Source of the DNA: Pirellula staleyi DSM 6068 | GTDB lineage: Bacteria > Planctomycetota > Planctomycetia > Pirellulales > Pirellulaceae | NCBI GenBank assembly: GCA_945875845.1 | Contig: CAMCMB010000064.1 | Coordinates: 1-41,912 of the forward strand | Direction of reading: 5' to 3' | Length of the DNA stretch: 41,912 nucleotides | Shown: in pieces, positions 30,944-39,635 of the stretch | Layout: the number at the start of each line of letters is the position of its first letter | Numbering within the stretch: the stretch's first letter is position 1 | Program-made: the position numbers and the translations under genes | The notes under the pieces: model-generated | What the model saw: only the letters and a program-made list of their open reading frames with translations | Databases searched by the model: none | Told to the model about the DNA's origin: nothing

Positions 30944-32301
30944 ATTTACTGGAGCGAGGATTTTGCGCTTTACTTGTGTGCCCCATGATGCTCATGGCTG
31001 GTTGCGTTGGCAGATTGAGCAATGAGTACGGTGGAAGCGAAGGTTCCGAGGCGAGACAAAGCCCTGCATCGGTTTCCCTGTTCCGTAATATGTGCGAGTC
31101 GCAAGGGCATCAAACGGTGGTTGTTCGATCGTTATCACCGCGCGCAATGACGACACTCGAGGCGATTGTCTGGACGCCGGATTCTTTTGAAACGCACCGC
31201 CTTGCGACCTACGAATGGCTTGAACGTTGGTTGGTTTCAGGAAATCGTACGCTCGTCTACGTTGGCCGTGATTTTTCGCCCCTCGCAGACTATTGGTCCC
31301 AGGTATGCGATGAACTTACCACCAAGGAAAGCTCCAGCATCGAGATACTCCCCGCTCGTCAAAGCTTAGCCGAGCAGCAACGAGATCTTGATAAGTTGCG
31401 AGCAAGCGTGCGAGCCAAAGTTGCAACACCCTGGTTTATCAGTGACCATTCAAGTAGCCGAGAAGAACGCGTAGAGCGTTTCAGCGGCCCTTGGGCAGAT
31501 GATGTTGATGCAGTCAACTCGCGATTTTTTCTTCGTAGTTACGTGACCGGTTTCGAGGATGGATCCAAACAGTCGCTCATCGATCAATTCGACAAGAAAC
31601 CCGAGGATACTTCAAGCAAGCCAAAGAACATCTCGGAATTTGAGTTCGAATGGGGGCCAACGGATGACGCTATGTTGACTACGATTCAGAACCTATCGAA
31701 CGAGGATATGCCAACCCTAGAGAACTTGCTTGCGACCGACGAGGGCAAGCCATTGATTGCAGAAATCACAACGGACAAGTGGAAAGGCTCCCGAGTGATC
31801 TTCGTCGCAAATGCATCGCTCCTTTCTAATATCTCGCTCCTCAATGCGTCGAACCGCTCGATCGCAAAAAAGCTGATGGAAATTCTGCCGAGCGAGAATA
31901 TTGGATTTATTGCTGGTGCCGTTGATCCGCCGGTGAGAAAGGATAGCAGCGGCGAGCAGCAAAAAGGGTTTGAGATGTTAACGTTATGGCCATTGAACGT
32001 CATTACCTTGCACGCAGTGTTCATGGGCATGCTCGTGTTGCTGGCCGTTTTTCCGATTTTCGGTAGGGCCAAGCGACTACCTCAGAAGTCAACGCGTGAT
32101 TTTGGACAACACGTGGATGCCATGGGAGCATTGCTCTTCAAGTCTGCGGATCGCTTTTATGCGATGGCCACGATCGCCGATTACTTTCGGTATGTACGAA
32201 AGGAACCGACATCACCCTGGGCGCAGGTGGATCTCTCCCTACAGCAAGAACCCAAATCCCCCTTCGCAGAGGCAACCCCTCCGGCGCAATCGCCCGAATA
32301 G
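30940..32301 (+). CDS. DUF4350 domain-containing lipoprotein
   Basis: A 453-residue protein. The signal peptide ends in the lipobox LMAGC with Cys22. The region 45-330 matches DUF4350: 'SLFRNMCESQGHQTVVVRSLSPRA...LEAIVWTPDSFE', 'YEWLERWLVSGNRTLVYVGRDFSPLADYW' and 'GKGSRVIFVANASLLSNISLLNASNR'-like text near 270-305. A membrane helix near 350-370 (ITLHAVFMGMLVLLAVFPIFG) and a cytoplasmic tail with 'DFGQHVDAMGALLFKSADRFYAMATIADYFR' follow. It is the last gene of this operon here; the usual downstream MoxR ATPase and DUF58 genes are missing. Confidence 0.87.
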   Translation: MNLLERGFCALLVCPMMLMAGCVGRLSNEYGGSEGSEARQSPASVSLFRNMCESQGHQTVVVRSLSPRAMTTLEAIVWTPDSFETHRLATYEWLERWLVSGNRTLVYVGRDFSPLADYWSQVCDELTTKESSSIEILPARQSLAEQQRDLDKLRASVRAKVATPWFISDHSSSREERVERFSGPWADDVDAVNSRFFLRSYVTGFEDGSKQSLIDQFDKKPEDTSSKPKNISEFEFEWGPTDDAMLTTIQNLSNEDMPTLENLLATDEGKPLIAEITTDKWKGSRVIFVANASLLSNISLLNASNRSIAKKLMEILPSENIGFIAGAVDPPVRKDSSGEQQKGFEMLTLWPLNVITLHAVFMGMLVLLAVFPIFGRAKRLPQKSTRDFGQHVDAMGALLFKSADRFYAMATIADYFRYVRKEPTSPWAQVDLSLQQEPKSPFAEATPPAQSPE

Positions 32302-32378
32302 TGTTTTGGCTTGGTTCACCGGCAAATGGAATCTTCCGCGCTTGGCTAACGCAGTGTAAACGCATCCTGCTTAGGGAT

Positions 32379-32399
32379 TTCGCCGCATCGTGCGGCGAA
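32379..32399. terminator. Hairpin between convergent operon and sulfatase
   Basis: A perfect 9-bp inverted repeat, ttcgccgca (32379-32387) and tgcggcgaa (32391-32399), loop tcg. It lies 77 nt after the DUF4350 stop and about 110 nt after the convergent sulfatase's stop. It lacks a T-run on either strand, so it may be a weak bidirectional terminator or a small repeat. Confidence 0.4.
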
Positions 32400-32497
32400 G
32401 GTTTATCATTGCGGTTTATCCTTGCTGAACCGCTAAACTTTAGTCCACGATTTCGAGCACTACTCCGAAATGAGCAGAACACTATCCTATCAATCAA

Positions 32498-32513
32498 TAG
32501 TTAGTTAGTTAGT
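32498..32513. repeat. Four-copy TAGT microsatellite overlapping the sulfatase stop
   Basis: TAGT is repeated four times and covers the sulfatase stop codon (TAA on the minus strand, 32511-32509). Gain or loss of units outside the stop would not change the protein; slippage across the stop could extend it. Confidence 0.8.
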
Positions 32514-33900
32514 TGCCCTTCTTCTGCACGAAGTCCTCTCCCGCGAGGCTCTTCTGGACGGACGCCTTCCATGTTTCGAGCGCAGCGGTCATCTTTGCTA
32601 CGCGAGTGGGTTCCTGAGAGGAGAGGTCCGAGGCTTCTTTTGGATCTTTGGAAACGTCGTAGAGCAACACCGCCGGATTTGGGCCACCGTCGTTTTTGCC
32701 TTTCTTGTCACGACCTGGGTTCGTGTGCAGTTTGTAAGGCCATTCGAGCAACGCGGCATGACCGGGTTGGTTGTTGGCGTGTGCCCAAAAAGGAATTGCC
32801 TTGCTTCGCAATTCTGTTTTGCGATCGAACAACGGGAGCAAGCTGATGCCATCGAGCGGCTGGATTTGATTCGGCGCAATCGCACCCGTGGCTTCGAGGA
32901 GAGTTGGGTACATGTCGAGTGTGGAGCAAGGTGTCTCGCTGATGAATGGTTTGGCAATGCGTGCTGGCCATTCGACGATAGCGGGAACTCGCAACCCACC
33001 TTCAAAAAGCGTCCCTTTGGCTCCGCGCAGGTTTCCTGTGGAATTCGGCCCCGCCGCACCACCGTTATCGCTGTTGTACCAGAAGATCGTATTCTCGGCG
33101 ACCTTCAGCTCTCGCAAGGCAGCCCGCAGTCGGCCCACGCTTCGATCGACCGCCGTGATCTCGCCATAGTAGTTTTGATCTTTTTCTGGTAGCGTGGCGT
33201 AGAGTGCTTTATCCGCCGGCAAGGCCTGATGCGGAACATGCGGTGAGCCGAACCAAACGACGCTCAGAAACGGCTTGCCCGCGGCAGCTTGCTTCCTGAT
33301 GAATTTCAGCGCTTCGTCGGTGGTGACGTCGGAGCTGTCGCCTTGAAATTTTTCTGGTACGCCATTGCGTCCGAGCACTGGATCGAGGTCGAAGAAATTA
33401 TCGGCGGAGACCCACTCATCGAAGCCCATCTTGCCGGGCGAAAGCGGATCGCTGGCCAAGATTGCGCGACCAGGAATGTCGATCGTGTTCTTGTCGCCAT
33501 TTTTCCCATTGAGGTGCCATTTTCCGAAATGCCCTGTGGCATAACCGGAGGACTGCAAAACCTTCGCAATGGTTAACTCCTGCGCACGAATAGGAGCGCC
33601 GGGATTGAAGGTTCCCATTCGGTTCGGATGCCGCCCGGTCATGATACTGGCTCGCGTAGGCGAGCAGTTGAAGTGCGCGGTATAAAATCGGTTGAAACGA
33701 AGTCCGCTCAGTGCCAGGGCATCGAGGTTCGGCGTTTTGAGTTCGGGATGGCCGTTGTAACTCGTATCGCCCCAGCCTTGATCGTCGGCCATCACGAGCA
33801 CGATATTGGGTTGTACGACCGGCGAATCAGCTGCCTGGGCGGCTGTGGAAAGCAATACCGTAACAGCCAAATAGGTCGGTAGCAAAAAGGATGTTCTCAT
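32509..33900 (-). CDS. Exported type I sulfatase
   Basis: A 463-residue arylsulfatase-family enzyme that hydrolyses sulfate esters, probably of polysaccharides or other carbohydrates as in other planctomycetes. Residues 1-23 are a signal peptide (cleavage at AQA). Metal ligands DD at 39-40 (MADDQGWGD), the formylglycine motif C79-S-P-T-R83, 'GHFGKWHLNG', 'SDNGG' and 'GAKGTLFEGGLRVPAIV' are all present. Cys79 needs a formylglycine-generating enzyme, which is not in this window. It stands alone, divergent from the MFS gene. Confidence 0.93.
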   Translation of the reverse strand: MRTSFLLPTYLAVTVLLSTAAQAADSPVVQPNIVLVMADDQGWGDTSYNGHPELKTPNLDALALSGLRFNRFYTAHFNCSPTRASIMTGRHPNRMGTFNPGAPIRAQELTIAKVLQSSGYATGHFGKWHLNGKNGDKNTIDIPGRAILASDPLSPGKMGFDEWVSADNFFDLDPVLGRNGVPEKFQGDSSDVTTDEALKFIRKQAAAGKPFLSVVWFGSPHVPHQALPADKALYATLPEKDQNYYGEITAVDRSVGRLRAALRELKVAENTIFWYNSDNGGAAGPNSTGNLRGAKGTLFEGGLRVPAIVEWPARIAKPFISETPCSTLDMYPTLLEATGAIAPNQIQPLDGISLLPLFDRKTELRSKAIPFWAHANNQPGHAALLEWPYKLHTNPGRDKKGKNDGGPNPAVLLYDVSKDPKEASDLSSQEPTRVAKMTAALETWKASVQKSLAGEDFVQKKGN

Positions 33901-34074
33901 AAGTGGTTTTCTTTCAAGTGAGCTGCGAATGCGGCAGTTGTTTGCAATCTTCGTATTTTAGCAGTCGCATTCCACGGCGTGTTGTCGGTCCAAGGCCTTC
34001 TCACGATCCTGAATTGCTGCAAGAATCTCGACTCTCAAGAGATTCCCGATGAATAAGACTGGAGCTCCGCCTAC

Positions 34075-35262
34075 TTGGATCGCGAGTTGAAACGTACCGA
34101 AAAAGCCGAGTTAATGGGACTCTTGTTCTTGCACGGCATGGCTATGGCATCGTGGTTCGTTCCCCTTAGTTCGGTGCTGGATGTGGCCGGAATGGGGGCA
34201 ATCAAGTCGATGGCGTTTGCGGCCACTGCCATCGCTGCTTTGCTGTCCCCGCTTTTCTTTGGAGCGATGGCCGATCGTTCCGCTCTTCCGGCAAAGGTAC
34301 TTCGTTGGGTCAGTGTTGCGACCGCGATCATGGTACTGTGGATCGCTTGGGGCGTGGAATGGAAATGGAACGCATGGTTCCTTTTGTGTTTGATCCAGGT
34401 GCAATCGCTATTCCTCGTACCCACATCGAGCTTAGCGGGTTCGATTGTTTTATTTCGGCTCAGGAACTCCAAGAACCAGTACGGATCGATACGAGCCTTG
34501 GGAACCATCGGTTGGATGGCCGGTTGTTGGACGACCAGCCTGCTCGGATTTGACACGAGCCCAAAAGCCTTCTATTTGAGTGGAGCTCTTTGGCTGATTG
34601 TTGCCGCGTACACGCTGGTTTTGCAGCAGCATTCCGTGGCGTCCCAAAGCCCAAAGCATCTGAGTTTGCGAGAACGCTTTGGACTCGATGCGTTGGGACT
34701 TTTTCGGATCCACGATCATCGCGTCGTTTTTATGACTTCGACATTGCTCGCGATTCCTTTTGCTGCGTTTTATCCCTACACACCGCCACACTTGTCCGAT
34801 CTGGGATTTGAGCGACTCAGCGCATGGATGTCGCTCGGGCAAGTATCCGAAGTGGTTGCGATGCTCGCGATCGGTGGAATCCTCGCTCGTTGGCGGTTGA
34901 AGTGGGTCATCCTAGCGGGACTCTTTTTCGGATGGATGCGTTACGTGTTGTACGCCATGGATATGAGGGTACCAGTACTCCTCGGTTTAGGACTTCACGG
35001 CTTCGCTTTTACCTTTACCTACATCAGCACCCAAATCTACTTAGCCAAGAGAGTCGAAGCCGAATGGCAATCGCGAGCCCAAGCTCTTCTGAGCCTTTTG
35101 TCAGGTGGCGTAGGTAATTTGGCAGGTTACTTGATCACCGGTGCATGGATCCAATTCTGTCGGACGTCCAGTGGCGTCCAGTGGACAGAATACTGGCTCG
35201 GCCTAGCCGCAATGGTGATGCTTGTCCTGATTTACTTTTCGATCTCAATCAAGGCCAAATGA
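34075..35262 (+). CDS. MFS transporter, nucleoside:H+ symporter-like
   Basis: A 395-residue protein with about 12 membrane helices. The N-terminal 'LMGLLFLHGMAMASWFVPLSSVL', 'IAALLSPLFFGAMADRS' (an MFS loop 2-3 with D-R), 'YGSIRALGTIGWMAGCW' and 'IYLAKRVEAEWQSRAQALLSLLSGGVGNLAGYLITG' match the NupG/XapB-type nucleoside symporter and LacY-like branch. Substrate cannot be read from sequence. The start is taken as the TTG at 34075 with GGAG at 34061-34064; the ATG at 34114 would trim 13 residues of the polar N-terminus. Confidence 0.85.
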   Translation: MDRELKRTEKAELMGLLFLHGMAMASWFVPLSSVLDVAGMGAIKSMAFAATAIAALLSPLFFGAMADRSALPAKVLRWVSVATAIMVLWIAWGVEWKWNAWFLLCLIQVQSLFLVPTSSLAGSIVLFRLRNSKNQYGSIRALGTIGWMAGCWTTSLLGFDTSPKAFYLSGALWLIVAAYTLVLQQHSVASQSPKHLSLRERFGLDALGLFRIHDHRVVFMTSTLLAIPFAAFYPYTPPHLSDLGFERLSAWMSLGQVSEVVAMLAIGGILARWRLKWVILAGLFFGWMRYVLYAMDMRVPVLLGLGLHGFAFTFTYISTQIYLAKRVEAEWQSRAQALLSLLSGGVGNLAGYLITGAWIQFCRTSSGVQWTEYWLGLAAMVMLVLIYFSISIKAK

Positions 35263-35548
35263 ACTGTTTGGAAATTTCCCAGGCCCCCCACCTTTCGGTA
35301 TTTTAATTTTCCACACGGCATTTTGTCAGCGTTTTCTTGGGTTCTTGGGGCGACAACAGGGGGATTTCCCACCGCATCATCGCATATGAAATTTCCGCCG
35401 GTCCGTAGAGATAGGTCTAATTCCCTACGACTTTGATCGCTCATTCTCTAGTTGCTATCGACCGCGATCAGTTACAATTCTTGGATTGTGCACGTCCAAG
35501 AGTTTGAGCCGCAGGGTTTTGCCGAATCGTACAGTAAGGCATGTCCGT

Positions 35549-36970
35549 ATGAGTGAAATGCAAGAAAACTTGACGCCAGATCCTGCGGAACCCGACTTCC
35601 AATCGGGGGCGAGATCGGCAATTCCCCTTACGGCAACGGATCGCGAACACAATGAGATCGCGCCTGCCCTCAAGCACCCATCCGCCGCCTCGCTGCTCCT
35701 GTCGACATTCCTTAGCTTGGTGGTGGTACTCGTTTTGCTCATGGCGTTGCGGTACTTACTCCCTTCGATGCTTGAGTCGTCTCGCTATTCCTGGTACCGA
35801 GGTCAGTTGCGAGCTGAGTACGAAGTCGCGGGGCAACAGTTAGAACGTGTTTCCTTGGACGGGATCCCAAACGTGTCGCAAACGGTTGCGCGGCGCGTTT
35901 GTCCAAGTGTCGTTCATATCACCTTGGACCAACTCGATTCCAGCTCACTTGATTTTGACGGTGATGGGGCCTTTCGCTCAGGTGCCAAATTGCCTCGTCG
36001 CCCGATGGTTGGACAAGGGAGTGGGGTCATCGTGGACTCGCGTGGTTACATTTTGACCAACTATCATGTGATCAATGACGAAGAAGACCGAATGAGCAGA
36101 AACGATCGAATCAATGTGTCTCTCGCAGACGAACGGACCTGCAAGGCGGAATTGATCGGTTTCGATTCTGCGAGGGACTTAGCGGTTCTCAAGATCGAGG
36201 CAAATGATTTGATGCCTATCACCTGGGGTGATAGCGAGTGTCTCGATGTCGGCGCACCAGTATGGGCGGTAGGCAGTCCGTTTGGGCTTACCGGCTCCAT
36301 TACCTTTGGCATTCTGAGTGGAAAGCACAGACTTGATCTAAGTGGAACCAGCTACGAACGACGCTTTCTGGGTGACTCTCAGCGGAATGGTCCCATGAAT
36401 GCGCGTTACACGGATTTGATGCAAAGCGACGTAGCCGTCAATCCAGGCAACAGCGGTGGACCGCTTGTCAATGGCCGAGGCGAGCTTATCGGTATCAACA
36501 CAGCGATTATTGGCGAAGCATACCGCGGTGTTAGTTTTTCTATTCCAAGCAGCATTGCCAAGATTGTTTTTGACAAAATCGTAGAGTCGGGCTCGATGCG
36601 ACCTGGTTGGCTTGGTGTCCAACTTGTACGCGTTTCCGATTGGCAACAACTCCTCGCATCTCAGAACAATCCACTCGGAGCCAACGATGAAATAGAGACG
36701 CCATCTGCGAAAACCATTCGAGCCAAGGCGCCCTTGCGAGGTGCCGTCATTCGAGAACTAGTAGGACAAGATTCTCCTGCAGCACTCGCGGGGCTTAGGG
36801 TGGGCGACTGGATCCAAGAAATCGATAACCTTCCAATCAAAGGGGTCGAGGATTTGATCTTCGCAATTGGAAAAACCTCGGTAGGCTCTACGGTTCAGCT
36901 CACCATCGAACGCAACGGACATCGAAACCAAGTCGATGTGGTCATAGGCGAACGTCCCGACATACGATGA
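35549..36970 (+). CDS. HtrA/DegP-type membrane-anchored serine protease with PDZ domain
   Basis: A 473-residue protein from the ATG at 35549 (AAGG nine nt before). A cytoplasmic N-terminus of about 45 residues precedes one membrane helix (about 49-70), then a trypsin-like domain with the triad H173 (ILTNYHVI), D210 (SARDLAVL) and S302 (PGNSGGPLVNG), and one PDZ domain ('ALRGAVIRELVGQDSPAALAGLRVGDWI'-like, about 395-465). This architecture fits DegS or HtrA proteases in envelope quality control. The YbaB gene begins 26 nt downstream. TTGCTA and TACAAT with a short 15-nt spacer at 35452-35478 are a weak promoter candidate. Confidence 0.9.
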   Translation: MSEMQENLTPDPAEPDFQSGARSAIPLTATDREHNEIAPALKHPSAASLLLSTFLSLVVVLVLLMALRYLLPSMLESSRYSWYRGQLRAEYEVAGQQLERVSLDGIPNVSQTVARRVCPSVVHITLDQLDSSSLDFDGDGAFRSGAKLPRRPMVGQGSGVIVDSRGYILTNYHVINDEEDRMSRNDRINVSLADERTCKAELIGFDSARDLAVLKIEANDLMPITWGDSECLDVGAPVWAVGSPFGLTGSITFGILSGKHRLDLSGTSYERRFLGDSQRNGPMNARYTDLMQSDVAVNPGNSGGPLVNGRGELIGINTAIIGEAYRGVSFSIPSSIAKIVFDKIVESGSMRPGWLGVQLVRVSDWQQLLASQNNPLGANDEIETPSAKTIRAKAPLRGAVIRELVGQDSPAALAGLRVGDWIQEIDNLPIKGVEDLIFAIGKTSVGSTVQLTIERNGHRNQVDVVIGERPDIR

Positions 36971-36995
36971 TCAACACACTTACAACTGCGATTCC

Positions 36996-37352
36996 ATGTT
37001 TAAGAATCTGACCAATCTAGCCAGTGCCATGCGGAACATGACCCAAATTGGGTCGCAAATGAAGTTGCTCAATGACAAACTGGACGCATCTCGCGTTTAT
37101 GGAAACGCTAGCTCCATGGGGATGGCGGTGAATGTGGAAATGAATGGATTAGGAAGCGTTCGATCGATCAGCATGTCGGATGGTTTGTTGGCTATCGAAC
37201 ACAAAGTGTTGCTTGAGCAGCTAACGAAAGACTCGATGAATCAGGCGATCAAGTCCTCTAAGGAAATGCATATCAGCGAGTTCAAGGAGCTGACCGGGGG
37301 CGTAGAACTGTTCCCAGGCCTGAACGAAATGTTAGAGAATATGGTCAAGTAG
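36996..37352 (+). CDS. YbaB/EbfC family nucleoid-associated protein
   Basis: A 118-residue protein, slightly longer than the usual 100-110. The pattern fits the family: an N-terminal coiled helix ('LASAMRNMTQIGSQMKLLNDKL'), a three-stranded sheet ('MAVNVEMNGLGSVRSISM') and a C-terminal helix with 'LTGGVELFPGLNEML'. Family members are small DNA-binding dimers. The gene is commonly found between dnaX and recR; here it follows an htrA-type gene instead and neither dnaX nor recR is present. Its stop is seven nt from the convergent DUF4190 gene's stop. Confidence 0.85.
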   Translation: MFKNLTNLASAMRNMTQIGSQMKLLNDKLDASRVYGNASSMGMAVNVEMNGLGSVRSISMSDGLLAIEHKVLLEQLTKDSMNQAIKSSKEMHISEFKELTGGVELFPGLNEMLENMVK

Positions 37353-37359
37353 GCCCGTT

Positions 37360-37725
37360 CTACTTCGCGTTGACTCCGACCGAAACTACGATCAATACAA
37401 TCGCAAGTCCCCATAGTAATGCGAAAAAACCGCCGCAGCCAATACCGATACCCGCGTGAATACTGCCTTTGATCGCTGGGTTTCGTTTGCGATCCCTCAA
37501 CCCTTGGATTCCAAGGACAAAGGCCGCGATTCCGATCGGAAGTCCGATCAAAGGCAATCCGCTCAGGATTCCCAAGTAATAGGCGATAAGTGCTTTGGGA
37601 TTCTTGTAGGGAATGATGCCGCCCGTCGCATCACCTTGATTGTCGCCTTGGGGCGGCATTGCAGTAGGCTGCGATGCGTGATGTCCTGCGCTGTATGGAT
37701 TCAACGGGTCATTGTTGGGCGGCAT
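37360..37725 (-). CDS. DUF4190 domain-containing small membrane protein
   Basis: A 121-residue protein with a Pro/Gln/Asn-rich N-terminal 45 residues and two membrane helices: 'ALIAYYLGILSGLPLIGLPIGIAAFVLGIQGL' and 'GIGIGCGGFFALLWGLAIVLIVVSVG'. The first helix and 'GLRDRKRNPAIKGSIHAGIGIGCGG' are characteristic of DUF4190, a family of no known function. It lies 35 nt downstream of pyrG's start side neighbour and is read in the opposite sense to YbaB. Confidence 0.8.
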   Translation of the reverse strand: MPPNNDPLNPYSAGHHASQPTAMPPQGDNQGDATGGIIPYKNPKALIAYYLGILSGLPLIGLPIGIAAFVLGIQGLRDRKRNPAIKGSIHAGIGIGCGGFFALLWGLAIVLIVVSVGVNAK

Positions 37726-37760
37726 AATGTTTTGGGGGTGGAATGGGTGTTGAAAAATCG

Positions 37761-39428
37761 TTAATTCGCAATGGAACTTCGTTCAGTTCGGTCCGTCGTT
37801 TCTGGAGGAGTGTTGCGTTGTTTTCGACCGAGTCGTCGCTGGACTGCTGCCCCGACAAATGCTGCGAACAAGGGATGGGCCTTGGTCGGCTTGCTCTTGA
37901 ACTCCGGATGGAATTGGACGGCCAAATAGAAGGCTTGCGAGGGCAACTCCACTATTTCAACAAGATTGCCGTCAGGGCTTTGACCTGAGAATCGCATCCC
38001 ATGCGCTTCGAATTGATGACGATAGATGTTATTGAACTCGTAGCGGTGTCGATGCCGTTCGGAAATCGAGTCGGTGTGATACGCGATCTGAGCGGCGGAA
38101 TCTTTGAGCAAGATACACGGTTGCGTTCCGAGCCGCATGGTTCCTCCCATGTTCGTCACTTTGCGTTGCTCATCCAAGAGGCAAATGATGGGTGCGGGAG
38201 TATCTTTGTCGAACTCCGTCGAGTGGGCTCGATCGAGTCCGACGACGTTGCGTCCGAATTCAATTGCGGCGCATTGCATTCCCAAACAAATACCGAAGAA
38301 AGGAATGTTTCTTTCACGTGCGTAGCGGATCGCTTGGACTTTGCCCTCGACGCCGCGTTCGCCAAAACCGCCCGGAATGAGTATTCCATCAAAGCCGGCG
38401 AGCAGCCTTTCTGGACCTTCTTCTTCGATTTCGGCGCTCTGAATCCGAGCCACTCGCACTTGGGCTTGGTGATGAATGCCGGCATGATCGATCGCCTCAT
38501 AAATCGATTTGTAAGCATCTTTGTGTTCCGCGTATTTGCCGACGACCGCAATACTGATTTCGTGCTTTGGATTGCGCAACGAGAACATCATGTTGTCCCA
38601 TGCCTCGAGCTGCAGAGGTTGCCCCGTCAGATGAAATCGCTTCATGACGAACTCATCGAGCTTGTGGTCTCGCAGTGAGAGCGGAACTTCGTAAATGGAG
38701 AAATCCTGATCCTTTTCCTCAATGACTGCCTCAAAAGCAACATTGCAGAACAACGCGATCTTTTCACGTTCCTCTCGCGATATGTTTTGTTCGCATCTGC
38801 AAATCAACATATCGGGCTGAATGCCGATTTGACGCAATAGGCCAACAGAATGCTGTGTCGGTTTGGTTTTGATCTCGCCTGCTGCCTTGAGGTACGGCAC
38901 TAGGGTCAGGTGTATGAACAGGCAATTGTCTCTGCCAACGTCCTGCGGAAACTGTCGAATGGCTTCCAGGAATGGCAAGCTTTCGATATCTCCCACTGTC
39001 CCGCCAATTTCGGTGATCACGATATCGGTGTTCGCATCTGCCAGACGAAGGATCGATTCTTTGATTTCGTTGGTGATATGTGGAATGACTTGGACCGTTT
39101 TTCCCAAAAATTGACCACGTCGCTCTTTTTCGATGACCCGAAGGTAAATCTGACCGGTCGTGTAGTTGGAATCGCGAGTGAGTGGACCGCTCGTGAATCG
39201 TTCGTAGTGCCCCAAATCCAAATCGGTCTCGCTACCATCGTCTAGAACGTAGACTTCGCCGTGTTGATACGGGCTCATCGTTCCTGGATCGACATTGATG
39301 TAGGGGTCCAGTTTTTGCATTCGAACCCGAAGGCCGCGGGCCTCAAGGAGCATCCCGATCGAGGCGCTGGTTAGTCCCTTGCCAATGGAGCTGACGACAC
39401 CGCCAGTTACAAAAATATGTTTTGTCAT
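37761..39428 (-). CDS. pyrG: CTP synthase
   Basis: A 555-residue enzyme that aminates UTP to CTP with glutamine and ATP, the last step of de novo CTP synthesis. The synthase domain starts [23 protein letters not shown] and contains '[25 protein letters not shown]' and '[16 protein letters not shown]'. The glutaminase domain (about 290-540) has the nucleophile C381 in FFGICLGMQ and the His-Glu pair in FHPEF. The start is the ATG at 39428 because homology begins there; the frame is open to 39557. ilvD lies upstream in the same direction with a 207-nt gap that has no recognised gene. Confidence 0.97.
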   Translation of the reverse strand: MTKHIFVTGGVVSSIGKGLTSASIGMLLEARGLRVRMQKLDPYINVDPGTMSPYQHGEVYVLDDGSETDLDLGHYERFTSGPLTRDSNYTTGQIYLRVIEKERRGQFLGKTVQVIPHITNEIKESILRLADANTDIVITEIGGTVGDIESLPFLEAIRQFPQDVGRDNCLFIHLTLVPYLKAAGEIKTKPTQHSVGLLRQIGIQPDMLICRCEQNISREEREKIALFCNVAFEAVIEEKDQDFSIYEVPLSLRDHKLDEFVMKRFHLTGQPLQLEAWDNMMFSLRNPKHEISIAVVGKYAEHKDAYKSIYEAIDHAGIHHQAQVRVARIQSAEIEEEGPERLLAGFDGILIPGGFGERGVEGKVQAIRYARERNIPFFGICLGMQCAAIEFGRNVVGLDRAHSTEFDKDTPAPIICLLDEQRKVTNMGGTMRLGTQPCILLKDSAAQIAYHTDSISERHRHRYEFNNIYRHQFEAHGMRFSGQSPDGNLVEIVELPSQAFYLAVQFHPEFKSKPTKAHPLFAAFVGAAVQRRLGRKQRNTPPETTDRTERSSIAN

Positions 39429-39635
39429 CGCTATTTCGCAGTTGGCGAGCACGGATTGGATTAGTAACACGACGTTCAGAAATCTTAACACCATCGGATC
39501 ACTTTGACAATTTCGCTTTTTGGTTGAAAAGGATTCCCAACTCACCTGGGCATTCACCGGTCGGCTCGCGCCGATCCGCTGTAAGAACGTTTAGGCATTC
39601 ACCTAGACCCATTGTTCAGCCTGCACGATCGAATC

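Noticed and set aside
32379-32399. Possible tRNA-like or riboswitch structure near the hairpin
   Set aside because: Only a single 9-bp stem is present, with no cloverleaf or conserved riboswitch core.
38001-38678. 225-codon plus-strand open frame
   Set aside because: It is wholly antisense to pyrG, whose protein is unmistakable; the frame is a by-product of its codon use.
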